From Calonectria ilicicola (taxonomy: Eukaryota; Ascomycota; Sordariomycetes; Hypocreales; Nectriaceae): DNA of 64,000 nt. Positions 10,558-22,469 of this stretch are shown piece after piece; within the stretch, counting starts at the first letter, position 1, and every line of letters begins with the position of its first letter. The stretch spans positions 2,232,001-2,296,000 of the forward strand of contig CP085827.1 of assembly GCA_020809705.1 (NCBI GenBank), written 5' to 3'. The notes under the pieces were generated by a model. It saw only the letters and a list, made by a program, of their open reading frames with translations. It made no database searches and was not told where the DNA came from. The position numbers were made by a program, and so were the translations under genes.

Positions 10558-11918
10558 GATGTAGTTCTAGACCTGACGAGGCGCCAGACTTCTTAGCCTT
10601 TCAACAGTAGCATGGCAACCATCGTGAAGCACCACCGTCTTTGGGTCCAAAGTCTCGAGTGCTTTGCATTCGTCGGTGCTGAAATGCGGGGTGAGGAATG
10701 AGCGAGTCATGAATCGCAAGTTCCAGGCCGTCGGTCGAGTCCGTCGAAGAATCCCATCACGTCACATCACAGGCAGTTTGTCCGTCTTGGCTGGCTGTCT
10801 GCCCTGCCTGTCAGCGAACAGAACGGCCATAACTAGCGTGAGGAGGGGCGGGCGGCCACTGGCAGCGACCACTGGGGACCACTGGAAAAAGGGGCGAGCC
10901 CTCGCTGATTGCGATGGAGCGGCTGTGCTGTGGCTTTGGCTGCTGCTGCCGCTGTGGCTCAGGGGCTCCACAGAGGCCACAGTGCATCCTCCGCTTTCGA
11001 ATGTTCAAGAATAGACGGATCTGAACTGACAGGTGCCTGGGTGTCTCGCACCCCTGTCGCAATTTCTGGCTGCCAGCTCACACCAGCCTGCGACAGAGGA
11101 CGGACACGGGGTAATTTAATTGACACCCGGCCCAGCGTTGCGGCGCCGAGTGGTGTGCTGCCCGGAGATCATATGGTGATGGGTGCCCAAAACAGCCGAG
11201 AATCGCTTGCAGCAGTCGTCTTGTCGACTGACAATGGGGAATTGCAAACGTGTCAGCACCCAGTGGCCCTCCACGTCGATATCGGACTTACTGGCCGGGC
11301 CTTGTTCTCGAATATGCCGGGGCCTGACTTTGTTCTTTGTTGGGCTGGGCATCTAGGCGGGCCTGGCAGCAAGGGACGGCACTTACGTGCTAGGGTACGT
11401 ATCCCTTCCCCTGGGGCCCTTCTTCCCTTCCTGGGCCCTTCCTGGGGCTCTCGGCTATGCTGACTCAGCCGTGTCAACCAATGACGCTCGGACCGGCTGT
11501 CACATGTGGGCACCCTCTGGGTACCCTCTAGGCACCTTCTGGGCACCTTCCCCCAGCACAAATACGCACAAACAAAGACGTAATCCTGACACGTGACCGC
11601 GGCGGCATCCGATCAAGCTTAGCCAGGCGCACGTCGGCCCAAATAGCCCAGGCCCGACCCCAAGGGACAAAGATAATGCGGCCCCCGGCCCGGTCGGATC
11701 GCCAGCTCTTCCGCTTCCCGCCTGGCGCATATTCCATGCCCATCCAGTTCTCCAGAACCGCAATTACTACCTCTAGTGGGCAGCGCCTCTTTAACCTAGC
11801 TGCACATCCACTTTGAATTGTCCCTCCTTCATCCTCTTCTCTTCAGCTCGACTCGTATTCAATTTACATCTCCGCTTCACTAACCGCCAATCTTTCCATC
11901 ACCAAAACTTCGCTCGCC
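10558..11918. other. GC-rich intergenic region upstream of LETM1 gene
   Basis: This 1.36-kb stretch is rich in G+C, with GGGCCC/GGGGCC-type low-complexity runs and four 11-bp tandem units at 11508-11551. The long open frames on both strands look like composition artefacts: they overlap each other and show no domain. The proximal ~150 bp, with pyrimidine-rich CTCTTCTCTTC tracts, is the likely 5' leader of the LETM1 gene. Confidence 0.5.
11508..11551. repeat. four tandem 11-bp units
   Basis: Four consecutive units of the pattern (G/A)GG(C/T)ACC(C/T)TC(T/C) run head to tail. They lie about 370 bp upstream of the LETM1 start codon. They may be a minisatellite or clustered binding sites. Confidence 0.75.
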
Positions 11919-13616
11919 ATGAGCGCTTCCTCCAACGTCGCTCGCCGAGCCGTCTCCAGGAACCCCTTGTTGGGCAACGGTAAGTTGTCGCTCCACCCGT
12001 TCGCCGGCCGTTTTCACCCGCCTGGCTGAATCTTGATTGTTGTACTGACGTCTTCTGCAGCAAGGGCTCTCTCTCGAGGCGTCTCCCCCGCTGTTCTCGG
12101 TCGCCATGTCAGCCGCCATGCAAAGATTCCCGCCATTGCCCTATTGATCCCCATGCGGTCTATGGGCACCGAGCACCACCGCCCTGACGGCCCTCTCTCT
12201 GGCCCGCCCCCCGGATTCAATGCCGAAGCCGCCAAAAGGCCTCTCCCCAAGGAACCTGCATCCGCAGCGAAGAAGGAATCCAAGTCCAAGGATGTCGAAG
12301 CCAAGGAAGACAACGCCACAGCGTCGGCTAAGGAGCCTGCGACCACAACTGAAGTAGTGCCTCAGAAGGAGGCTTCCTCAACACAGGAGGTTGCCAAGAA
12401 GGAAAAGGAGGACCCCAAGCTGACCCTCTGGGACAAGGTCAAGAAAGAGGCACAGCACTACTGGGATGGAAGCAAGCTGCTTGCTACCGAAGTAAAGATT
12501 AGCTGGAGGCTGGCTCTCAAGATGGCTGCTGGCTACGAACTCACACGCCGTGAGAACAAACAGCTGCAGAGAACTGTCCAGGACCTTGGACGTCTCATTC
12601 CCTTCTCCGTCTTCATCATTGTCCCTCTGGGCGAGGCCCTCATCCCCTTTGCCCTAAAGCTCTTCCCCAACATGCTTCCCAGCACCTTTGAGGGACAAAA
12701 GTCCAAGGAGGCCAAGGCGGCTCTTCTACGATCTACACGCAAGGATGTTAGCACTTTCCTACAGCAGACACTCAAGGAGACTGGCCTTCCTCTAAGCCAG
12801 GCCACCGCACAAAAGGAGGAATTCTCAAACTTTTTCCGCAAGGTGCGGTCAACAGGCGAGGCACCCACCACCGAAGATGTTATCAAGGTGTGCAAGGTGT
12901 TCCGTGATGATTTGACCCTTGACAACCTCTCCCGACCTCAGCTCGTCTCCATGTGCAAGTACATGAACCTCAACACCTTTGGAACCGACATGATGCTCCG
13001 ATACCAGATTCGTCACCGTATGCGACAGATTAAGCGAGATGACAAGGCCATCAGCTTCGAGGGCCTTGATAGCCTGACTGTTGGAGAACTTCAGACTGCT
13101 TGTGCTGCCCGTGGTATCCGCACCCACGGTGTTTCACCTGCACGCATGCGAGCAGACCTGCAGACCTGGTTGGACCTTAGACTAACGGCGGGCGTCCCCT
13201 CAACACTGCTCGTCCTGAGCAACGCCTACATGTACGGCCAGGGCTCTGGCGAGGGCTCTGGCGAGGGCTCAAGCCAGATTGAGGCTCTCATCGGAGTGCT
13301 GTCGTCCATTCCCGAAGAGCTGTACCACGAGATCGAGCTCGAGGTCCACAACGCCGAGGGTGCTGCCACCAACAAGCTGCGACTGGAAGTCATCAAGGAG
13401 CAGCAGGATCTGATCGAGGACGAGGCGGAGCAGGACCATGTCAGCCAGAGCACCGGATTTGCCACACCCCGAGATTTGGAAGACATTGACGAGAAGGAAG
13501 AGCGACAACTGAATGCTGAGGCGGCGGGCCTGGAGAAGCAGCCCGCTGCGGAGATGGTGGAGGCTGAGAAGGAGCTGGCCAAGGTTGAGGCCTCGACGAA
13601 GTCTGAGCAAAAATAA
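11919..13616 (+). CDS. LETM1 / Mdm38 mitochondrial inner-membrane protein
   Basis: Exons are 11919-11979 and 12061-13616; the product is 538 aa. The Arg/Ser-rich N-terminus (ARRAVSRN, ALSRGVSP, GRHVSRH) is a mitochondrial presequence. The LETM1 core includes LWDKVKKEAQHYWDGSKLL, then the single membrane helix around LGRLIPFSVFIIVPLGEALI, then the ribosome-binding-like domain with RHRMRQIKRDDKAI and LQTACAARGIRTHG. The C-terminus is Glu-rich coiled coil after a GSGEGSGEGS spacer. LETM1/Mdm38 supports K+/H+ exchange across the inner membrane and links ribosomes to membrane insertion of mitochondrial translation products. This is a conserved housekeeping gene and nothing looks damaged. Confidence 0.93.
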
Positions 13617-14704
13617 AGAAAAGCTCCATGAAGCGAGGGCCACACCTCGATTGTACCACGACGACATCAGCAGAGTTGTTTCATATGTATGACTGTATGG
13701 TATGGGATGGGAAGGCATATCAAGCCGGTTAGCACAGCGAGGAATGGGCACTGTATTACAAACGAACCAAGAGGACAAGGGCTTGGTAAGATGACAGACA
13801 GCAAGAGAAATATAGCCGCCAGAGACGGGGAGGCTTTACTGGGATAGACATCTCGACACAGGAAAGCAATAGATTCCACTGCGATACTTTTTTCTTTTTT
13901 TTTTTGTCACGAGGAGGATGGGGACTGTAGTAATAGCAAGGTGACAGACCTGTACATACATAGTAATTCTGGAGATTGCTTCCCACGTTCTTTGCTGGCC
14001 TTTTTGGTGAATTGACTTGTCTATTGGCTGTAGTTTTGGGTGAGTGGAGATGACAGCTGAATGCGGTGGTGGGTGGTGTGGGAGCAAGCAACTGCGTCAT
14101 CAGGCCCGGCGTTTGGAGATATGGAGCTGTGAGATAGAGAGGGACATGGATGGATTGTTGGTAGCCGGCAATGTTGCGCAAACTTGGGCATTGGGTTTTT
14201 CGAAAAATTCGTTCTCTGCAATTGAGCCTTTCAATCAAGAGTCTTGCATATTTTTACGCAATTTTGCAGCCCGGGCATTCCTCTCATGATGCCATAGCAG
14301 CTCTCGCCGCAAAAGTAGCTGCCTATCTCCGGCCGGGGCCATGGTTGGTCTGCGCCACTTGGTTCCTCATCCAACCTACGACCGCCTTGCTCTCTCCACC
14401 ATTCGACGAGCGTCAGTCTGCAGCTTCCAGCATTGCTCCAACATTAGCGCGCAAGGGCTGCAAGACAAGCCTTCATTAATCGTCTGCCTCGCCACCGTTT
14501 CCTGCCCGGGCCTCGTGTCTCGCCGTCCACCGCCATCGACAGTCGCCGTCATTCCCCGCCATCCCCTCCATCGACGACAGCTTCGTTTCGCTTCGCTTCG
14601 CATCGCATCATATTGTGTCCGCTTCCTCCCTTGGGCTCTCCTCCCTCCTTCTGCCTCTCACCACCCTTGATACGCCCTTGATCCCCCCTTGATCCAACCC
14701 TTAC
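13617..14704. other. intergenic region between LETM1 and SNX4 genes
   Basis: The first part (poly-T/A tract near 13890) is the LETM1 3' region. The last ~350 bp is C/T-rich with short CGCTT-type iterations and is the probable promoter/leader of the sorting nexin gene. I found no convincing gene. Confidence 0.5.
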
Positions 14705-16139
14705 ATGACCGCCATGGACAACGACGACTTCTCCAACGTCTCGTGGAGCGACCATGTCCAAGAGCAGACATCGCGCTCCAACCCCGCCGACGATGCCGGC
14801 CACTCCCTCGACGGCGCTGGCCCCAGCCTCCACCACCATACTGCGAACCAAAGCCTGGAGACGCTTGACTGCACCGTAGATTCGCCCATCAAGGAGAATG
14901 ACGGCACCAAGGACGCCTTTGTGTCCTACCTCATCACCACCAGTGTGAGCCCTCTCTCTCCCAGCTGTGTCATGAATCCCTCGCTAACGAAGCTACCCCC
15001 AGTCCACATTCCCCTCTTTCCAGCGCGAAAACACCTCTGTCCGCCGCCGCTTCACAGATTTCGTCTTCCTTTACAAACAGCTTCTCCGAGACTATCCCGC
15101 AGCCGCCGTCCCCCCTCTGCCAGACAAGCAGCGCATGGAATATGTCCGTGGCGATCGCTTCGGCCCTGACTTTACCTCTCGCCGCGCCCACTCCCTCCAG
15201 CGCTTCCTCGTGCGACTCTCGCTTCACCCCACCCTACGCCGCGCCCCAATCCTTCACACCTTTCTCGAGAGCCCCGACTGGAATGCCACCATGCGCAGCC
15301 GGACCACCCGAGCCAGCTCATCGAGTGATTCTGGCTCGACTGGTGTCTTTGACAACTTTGCCGATACCTTTATCAATGCCTTCACAAAGGTTCACCGACC
15401 TGACCGCCGCTTCCTCGAAGTCAAGGAGAAGAGCGACAAGCTTGACGACGATCTAGGCCACATTGAGAAAGTCATTGCGCGAGTCGCACGCCGAGAAACT
15501 GACCTTGAGACCGACCTTCGTGATCTTGCCGAGCAGTTCCAGAAGCTTATCCCCCTGGAGCCCAGTGTTGAGCCTGCTATCCACGCCTTTGCGGCCTCGA
15601 TCGAAGATACGGCCACCGATTTGCGCAAACTAAAGGACATTACGGACCAGGACTACCTCGGTTCCCTTCGCGACTTGCAGGCCTACTCTCTCGCCCTCAA
15701 GCAACTCCTCAAGGCTCGCGAGCAAAAGCAACTTGATTACGAGCAGCTTACTGAGTACCTCAACAAATCTACCACGGAGCGCGACACTCTTCAGACGGGC
15801 CATGGCGGAGGGGGTGGAGCCGGCGGCTTCTTCCGTTCCAAGATTGAAGACGTCCGCGGTGTTGACCACGAACAAGCCCGTCGCGAGCGCACTCGCAAGC
15901 TCGAGCTGCGCGTCGAAGAGCTCACACACGAAGTTGAGAGCGCTCGCAAGACGAGCGACATGTTTGATGATGAGGTGGTCAAGGAGGTGGCCGAGTTTGA
16001 GCGTATCAAGCGCATCGAAATGAAGGGCCAGCTCGCCAACTTTGCCGATGCCCATGTTGACTTTTATGGCAATGTCATTGGCACTTGGGAGCGCTACATT
16101 GAGGAGATGGAAAAGGAGGGTCCGATTTCTGCTGCCTAA
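14705..16139 (+). CDS. sorting nexin Snx4 / Atg24 (PX-BAR)
   Basis: Exons are 14705-14944 and 15003-16139 (58-nt intron with a GCTAAC branch site); the product is 458 aa. An alternative start is at 14714. The PX domain spans about residues 70-175: VRRRFTDFVFLYKQLLRDYP, the PPLPDKQ motif, and RRAHSLQRFLVRLSLHP. A coiled-coil BAR-like region fills the rest, broken by a Gly-rich insertion (GGGGGAGGFF). Snx4/Atg24 binds phosphatidylinositol-3-phosphate on endosomes, retrieves SNAREs to the Golgi, and supports selective autophagy (pexophagy, mitophagy) with other PX-BAR partners. The order LETM1 then Snx4 on the same strand looks like ordinary core synteny. Confidence 0.9.
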
Positions 16140-16765
16140 GAGGCTTCTCGACGATAAAAGCAAAGGGCACATGGAAGCATCCCATAATGCGGAGTTGGCA
16201 ATAATGTCTTGGCGTTTGGGAATGATGATATGGCGTTATACGGGGTTGTCAAGACTGGGGGACCCAAATGCCCTACGAGTTTGGGGCAGGTAGTTACATA
16301 CGGGGTTCAGTTAGATAATGAACATGCCAGTTCCGAATTCAGAATAATCTTTCAATCTTCCTCTTCTCGCATCCTTTTCTTCTCCTATCTATGAATGAAG
16401 AATTTCTAAGTGTTAATGATACTTTATTTTTCGTTTTTCTCTGGATGATTTATTGGGATTCAGTATTGTCATTAACCATGTTTTTATTTCACTCTCAATT
16501 GTTTGCCGCCATTTTGTTCTTTTTCCTCTCTTTGACTGTGTGGGTAGATAACTAACATGTATGTGACTACTATGATGGGCAATTCCGCACTTATGATCTA
16601 CTACATTATGGGTGCATTGTTTGGCAACACCTTTTGTCAAGTGAACGTCCTCAAGAGAAGCATCAGTTTCTACACCAATTGGTACTATTATATTAAGCTA
16701 GCCGAATGCTATAATTTTATCAAGGGAGACCTAGTCGTCCAACTAATTGACTCCGCCGTTCTCAT
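16140..16765. other. convergent 3' intergenic, no gene seen
   Basis: This is A+T-rich sequence between the converging sorting-nexin and FABP-like genes. Short open frames show no domain. Confidence 0.5.
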
Positions 16766-17217
16766 TTAAAGACGATCATAGTATCGGATGGCGGTGACAT
16801 CGCGGACAGTGGAGGTGGTAGTCAAGTTGGACTCGCCAAACTCGTAAACGACGGTGACGTTGGTGTCATCCTTTGACAGCGACTGAGTCCATTTGTTTCC
16901 ATCCTGAATCACAGAGGAATCAAACTCTCCGAGAGAGCCAAACTCCTGCTTCATTTCCTGGCCTGGCTTGAATGACCAGGTGGTGGTTGAGAAGGCAATC
17001 TTGGTGTTCACGGTGAAGGTGTCTTCAGCGTGGAGGACCTCAACCTCAGGTGTGAGGGCTGTTGTAACCTTGCGCTGCACAGTGGGGAGACCTTTTTTGA
17101 ATATCAGTGAGATGTAAATTGCATGGGATCCTGTCATAGCATACCGAGCTCCTTGAGGAAGTTGTCGTAGTTCTCGCTCTTGGAGAGCTTGTACTTTCCA
17201 GGGAAGATGTCGGCCAT
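16766..17217 (-). CDS. cytosolic fatty-acid-binding protein (iLBP/FABP family)
   Basis: Exons are 17217-17145 and 17091-16766 (53-nt intron); the product is 132 aa, the size of an animal FABP. The N-terminus MADIFPGKYKLSKSENYDNF, then LKELG, follows the FABP signature (F-x-G-x-Y/W-K-L-x-x-S-x-N-F/Y-D). The middle has the FTVNTKIAFSTTTWSFKPGQE strands, and the end carries R127-x-Y129 in the position of the carboxylate-binding Arg-x-Tyr pair. The other ligand arginine of heart/adipocyte FABPs (LVREL) appears to be Tyr107 here. The intron splits codon Gly25 in phase 1. No signal peptide is visible, so it should bind fatty acids or other lipids in the cytosol. The downstream minus-strand neighbour is an AhpD-unrelated spacer; the upstream one is a DUF2235 hydrolase. 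Confidence 0.85.
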
Positions 17218-18398
17218 TTTGTTTTTTTGGTGTGGTGGTGAATGGAGTTCTTGGTGTTGTATTGTAGAGTGTAGATGAGTGTGATGATCGAATCTAAGAG
17301 GAGGATCAGACTCTAGTTTAAATAGATATCCAGGACTATGTGGACATGATAAGACAAACGACATGGGTAACGTTCCTTCACCCCAAATCGGACCGCAGGC
17401 GGCGTTAGTTGGCCTGGCAAATGCATATTGGATTTCCGATCGGACCCATATCGTGCAATCCATGTCTTAGTCTTGGATAACGAAACCAGATGTACTCTAT
17501 CTCACTAAAATCTCACAAACGATTGAGTTTGATCGCTCCAACACACACCATTCAATACTTTTCTAATCCCCATCGGCGCATAAAAACTCATAATACTCCC
17601 CATAGAAGCTAAGGATTTATTCCCTTATTCATTCATGATTTTCTTTTAATTAAATCTATACATGGCGAAGCGAGGTTGGCTATTTCATTCCATGCCAGTG
17701 GAACCACTCTCTTCATGGAGAATTAGATGGGTTGTCGTCGCCTGGCGCATTCCTGTTGGCTGGACCCACAGCCAACGCAATCCAAACTCGTTAACCCGGA
17801 AATGGGATGGAAATTTGGAGCGGGCTGAACGCATCTGTTGAGCGTACTTATCGGTTGATAGAAGGGCAGGTAAAAGAAGGGCAAAGAGAATATGGGAACG
17901 TGGCCCACTTGTCACCGTTTCATACGAACCTACTTGTAGAATGGAAAGGCGTTGGCATTCTGGATTTGTGACATGTGATAACTTAGTGTATTTGTGAGAA
18001 TAATACCTAGAAAAAAACATGCATAATCTGAGGTGATTGCATTTTGAAGGCCAGTCCCATGCTTGAGCGATATGCAGACGGAGTCAATATTTATGGCCCA
18101 ATAGAGATCTTCTCTTGATTTATTTGTCCTTCCTCACTTAGAAGAAGAAGTGCCTGTCTAACTGAAAGGGACTAAAAGAAAGATTACCCAGACAAAGGAA
18201 ACTTAGAACTGGTGTAAACTAAGCATAATTACTACAAATGAGTCTGTACAGGGTACTCTCGTCACATGGTGTAATTTGATGAGGTATTTGACTAGTTTCA
18301 CAAAGCGACGTTGGTTTATACAGTTATGTGGATAAGAAGAACTAAAGCTTTGTTTTGTGTATATATGATTGAACGATTACAAAATTTCCTTAAGCATT
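17218..18398. other. intergenic between FABP-like and DUF2235 genes
   Basis: The first ~100 bp is the leader of the FABP-like gene (CACCAAAAAAACAAAATGG context). The rest is A+T-leaning with no recognisable gene. A minus-strand open frame around 17685-18020 has no family features. Confidence 0.5.
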
Positions 18399-20338
18399 CT
18401 ACGGGCCATTCAGATATCTCGCCTCTCTGCTGTCAGCGCCAACATCGATATCAATTTTGGCGATAAATTTCCAAGCTTGATCGTCCGCTCGATCTCGGTC
18501 TTGACATGCGAGATGGCGGGAAAACTCATCACTGGGTTTGATCAGGTATTCCGGAATCGTGATGGAACCCTTTGCCCACTCCCAACCGACGCATTTTGTC
18601 TGATCATCTGCTTTCATTTTCTTGGAACAAACGAATCCACTTAGCGAAGGGGGAGAATATTTGGAGTTCTTTTCCTTCCGGAATCTGACCGTAGGGTGGA
18701 TAAATTCGTTCGTTGGGCCAATGTCACGCCCATTTTCATCCTTTCTGTATTGTCCCGGGGTTCTGGTGGTTGATCCAGCGAGCACCATCGTGCCCGTGTA
18801 ACTGTCGATGATTGGACCCGTTGCCCAGCCATTTATGACATCCTCATTCAGCGGCTTTGTTTGAGTCTTTGGCGCCACGGCTGGAAGTGCAGTGGTAAGT
18901 GGATTTGTAAGGGGCGTTTTAGCCAAGGTGTTGAGGCCATTTTTGGCGAGTCCGCCGATGATGGTGGTTCCTCCGTCGCTGCCTTTCTGTACCGCAGGGC
19001 GGATGATGTTAAGTCGGTCAGTGACTGTGTTTGGAGCCAGAGTCGCAAAGTTCCCATTATCGACAAATTTGAGATATGGAGCAACTTGCTCGCACATCCA
19101 AGCGAATGAGATTAGGGCAATTTCTTCTAGAATTAGCACGTGCATCAATGAAATTTGGGTGGAAACTTACGTTCAAAATCGCTCTTCTGATCATTCAGGG
19201 GATCGTCATTACCGCCTCCAATGTTGATGTGCACACCAGGAAACCAGACTTGCAGCAATTCTGAATTGATGCCTGCAAGCTGTTCATACATTTGCGCATC
19301 CACATAATTTCCCCAAGCCGCAGATAGTTCCGCCTCGGTGGCTTTTGGATTGCTTTGCACCTTTTTGAATTCCTCAGCGAGGTCTGACACGGATGCTTTG
19401 GGTTTAGCTGGCATGTTATCTGTGGGTGGAAAATGCCACAGCGTTGGGGAAAATGGCGCTCGGTGCTCGTCAAGAGCCAAGGCGTGAAATGCATGTTTAA
19501 TGTCTAGAGACAAGTTAGTGCTGAAGGCAATAAAGCTTGATCAGGCCTTACATGGACTGAGGGAGACGTTGTGGAAGCCCGGGTTGCCGATACCACAGTA
19601 CTTTTCGAGAAACTTGAGATTGAGCCTTGTCCAAGGCAAATCCGGAATTCCCAGGCTACCGACAGTGTCAAACACGCCGACAGCTTGCACGACTCTTGAA
19701 GATTCGGGTGCGTCGTGGTGGGGAGGCTTTTCCCACTCTTTGCTCGCGTCCTTTGACCGGACGCCATTGACCCAGTCGCGATAGGCGGGAGACTTTCGGA
19801 AGTTCTGACCATCTCCGTTATTCTGATAGAGGGCGTAAAGATCCGGAAAGTCTTGCATGTCTCGAGCAGCTACGATACCAATGTCGTTGACGAGACCAGC
19901 CACGGCGCGAGCCGTGTAGGCTCCACGAGAAAAGCCGAAACAGAAGATTTCATCGCCCTCGTTGTGGTTCAATGCGATGAAATTGTAAGCTTCAATCACA
20001 TTGCCAACAAATCCAATACCAAAGCCGCCTTCACGGTCTTTTTCGCTCGCGCTCAAATCTCCAGTGCCAATACCGGCATCATAATATACAAGTTGTTCCC
20101 AGACCCGACCATCATTGCCCTTACCGCTCCGAGCAATGGATCGGGCAATTCTTGTGACGTTTGAAGGGATATTCTTGAGGCCTGTAACTGATGACTGCCA
20201 GGTGCCATCGGAACAGATGACGATGCGCTTGGGGGCAACAGGGACGCCTTCACCGACACTACTTTGGTCGAAGATAGAATCCTTGTCAGAAAGCGATTGC
20301 CTGAAGCGTGGCTGCACGGAATCTGCCTTGGCAGTCAT
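18399..20338 (-). CDS. DUF2235 alpha/beta hydrolase (Tle1-like phospholipase family)
   Basis: Exons are 20338-19552, 19503-19171 and 19126-18399 (48- and 44-nt introns); the product is 615 aa. The DUF2235 domain starts at KRIVICSDGTWQ (residues ~37-48). It continues with YYDAGIGTG, the nucleophile elbow GFSRGAYTAR (Ser137), AVGVFDTVGSLG, IKHAFHALALDEHR (catalytic-His region) and VWFPGVHINIGGG. The family includes the bacterial type VI effector Tle1, a phospholipase, and many fungal homologs of unknown role. No signal peptide or membrane segment is visible, so it is probably cytosolic. Its substrate is inferred to be lipid or ester. It precedes the FABP-like gene on the same strand, 1.2 kb apart, which may be chance. 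Confidence 0.88.
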
Positions 20339-21926
20339 GCTAAAAGTTGGTATGCGAAATCTATAAAGATGAATAAATTGATGGTTTGAGTATCATATTG
20401 GGGAGCTAATAGAGTTCCTTATATATATGGCGTATAATCCTATCATGCTACGGGTTCACACCATGGTATAGTTAGTGCAATATCCAATGCGACCTTGCAG
20501 AAGAACCCCGCATGAAATATCATAAATTTCTGAAAGGCAGGTTCAGCTAGCTCAATAATTCACTGACACGTTGCATGATGTCCGTTGTGTGACTGCGACC
20601 CGGGTGGGTTACAGTAGCACGCCCACTACCTGCATGTCTCAGCACAAGAATTGGAATCCAAGCTAGCTGATTTGTGTGTAGTCGTTAGTTATAAATATAT
20701 ACCTTTTTCACTAGAAATAAAGTGGCGTGACCGGCAAAGTGCCTCGAAGGTCTCGGCAAATGCTCGAATAATATTTAAGAATTCAATTACAGATATGGAA
20801 AGCGGCCGCTTAGCTTGCAGCCTAGATCAAGCCAAGGGACGGGATGAACACAGGATATGATATATGAGTTCATGGCTTGACAAGGGTCTTTTCACACTAT
20901 TGGCAGGTTTTGACCAATTGAAAAGTTACCTAGTGCTGCAATGATGGGGAATTACGCTATACTTGTGCATTTACGGGGCATTGTGCAGCTGAGGGCTTGT
21001 ATCGGGCACCACCGCAGCTACCAATGATTTTTCTGATTCGCAGGCATGAGCTTGGCAAAACGAAAATCCTGCGGGATTGCATATAAGGGTAGGTCGTCTG
21101 ACCACCTCGATGAATGCAGCGAGGCGGATACTTGGATGGTTGGCTATCAACCTCGTATATCCAAGATGGTGCGGCCCGTTGAACCCTATTTCCTGCAGCT
21201 TAGCATGCGCCGCTGACAATTTTGCCACTATCTCCTAGGTAAAATCATGGGCTTTGGGGGAACTAATTCGAGGAATTTGCAATATAAAGTGGTGTGCTGC
21301 ATCCGTAATTGGTTATGCTATATCTTTGGTTACAATGCCTAAGGAATCGATATCATCTTGGGTTTTCACCATCATGACTACTGCGAGAGAAAATATCACT
21401 AAGGAAATTAAGCATTGTGTGTTGACGGTGTATTTAAAATAATCCTGTATTATGCACGTCATCTGCGACCCATGGAGAGCCGCTGGTTGATTGACTATTC
21501 CCATGCTCACCGAGATAGGTGTACGTGAAACGTTACCGATTTGCCCCCAGCATTGTTGATGTCATAATCATCAAAATTGAATACCACTTTATTAGCCACA
21601 GAGTCATCACCCACAAGCAAGGTGCATTTTTCTTTGAATACGCCATTCTGACTGGCTGTACTAACTGGATGTTCCGAAGGTGGTTTCGGGCCCCCGGGCC
21701 TATTTTACAACTAGGATCATGCTGGAAGAGTTCCTCGAGTAAAGGTTCCACTTTTTTTTATCGACGTAGCATTGCATATCGAGAGTAGAGACACGAGGGA
21801 ATCAAATTGGCCTGAGCATGACCAAGCTCGTTTTTGTAGTCATTTCTAGAGACTAACGCCTTCTTCCGTTTATTTCTTGTTACTAAACCCCCCTTTAGTG
21901 GTATATGTACCCTCCCATTTATAAAT
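20339..21926. other. intergenic, no gene seen
   Basis: This 1.6-kb region holds only short open frames without domains. The part next to 20339 is the DUF2235 promoter. No RNA gene or repeat was recognised. Confidence 0.45.
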
Positions 21927-22469
21927 CTATTTGAACGTGAGGTTAGGATTCTTGAATGGAATCAAGGCCAAGATAACAGCCTGGGTGTAAAACGCTGCCC
22001 GATCCACCACTCCATCCGTCAATAGCCCAACCGACCCGGTGCTCTGCTTCGAGTTTACCCTTCCGAAAACCTTGTCGTCTGCCTGTCCTAGTTCCATACC
22101 TTGGCGCAAGAGTTCTGCCGATTCCTCTGGTAGGTTGTACGATGCGGTTCGTGCTTTGCCAGTCCGACCCTCCCGGCCAGTGACGACGATCCATGCAAAG
22201 TTGATGATTGCCCCGTCGCGATTCTCGACTCCTCCTTCGATTCCCACCCAGTAGTCTGCGTCTGGGGCAACCTGGCGTGCATTTTCCACCCGATTGAGGG
22301 CTCCACGTAGCGTTTCCTCATCTGAAAAAGGTTGCTCAGGTACCCCCGAGGGGACGCTTACGCCCGATATCTCGTAGGTTCCAGGAAGTAGTTGGGTAAA
22401 GCCATCTTGAGCCGCCTTTATTTTGACAGGGTTCTTTGAAGAAACCACAATGACTTTGGGGCTTGACAT
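21927..22469 (-). CDS. inosine/xanthosine triphosphatase (YjjX family)
   Basis: This is a 180-aa single-exon gene. The start is taken at 22469 in the context CCACCATGTC; an in-frame upstream ATG at 22523 would add 18 residues. The N-terminus VIVVSSKNPVKIKAAQDGF is the substrate-binding P-loop-like motif of the ITPase/Maf-like fold. PEQPFSDEETLRGALNRVENA and DYWVGIEGGV are strongly conserved in YjjX, as is TGSVGLLTDGVVDR near the end. These enzymes hydrolyse non-canonical purine nucleoside triphosphates (ITP, XTP) and so clean the nucleotide pool, for example after oxidative deamination. The usual length is ~170-190 aa, so the gene looks complete. Confidence 0.9.
   Translation of the reverse strand: MSSPKVIVVSSKNPVKIKAAQDGFTQLLPGTYEISGVSVPSGVPEQPFSDEETLRGALNRVENARQVAPDADYWVGIEGGVENRDGAIINFAWIVVTGREGRTGKARTASYNLPEESAELLRQGMELGQADDKVFGRVNSKQSTGSVGLLTDGVVDRAAFYTQAVILALIPFKNPNLTFK

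Noticed and set aside
10664..11463. Long open frames on both strands in the GC-rich region
   Set aside because: They overlap each other, lack domains and sit in low-complexity G+C-rich sequence upstream of a clear gene; they are composition artefacts.
20651..21788. Several 60-90-codon frames between the DUF2235 and YjjX genes
   Set aside because: They are scattered on both strands, with no conserved motifs or codon signal.
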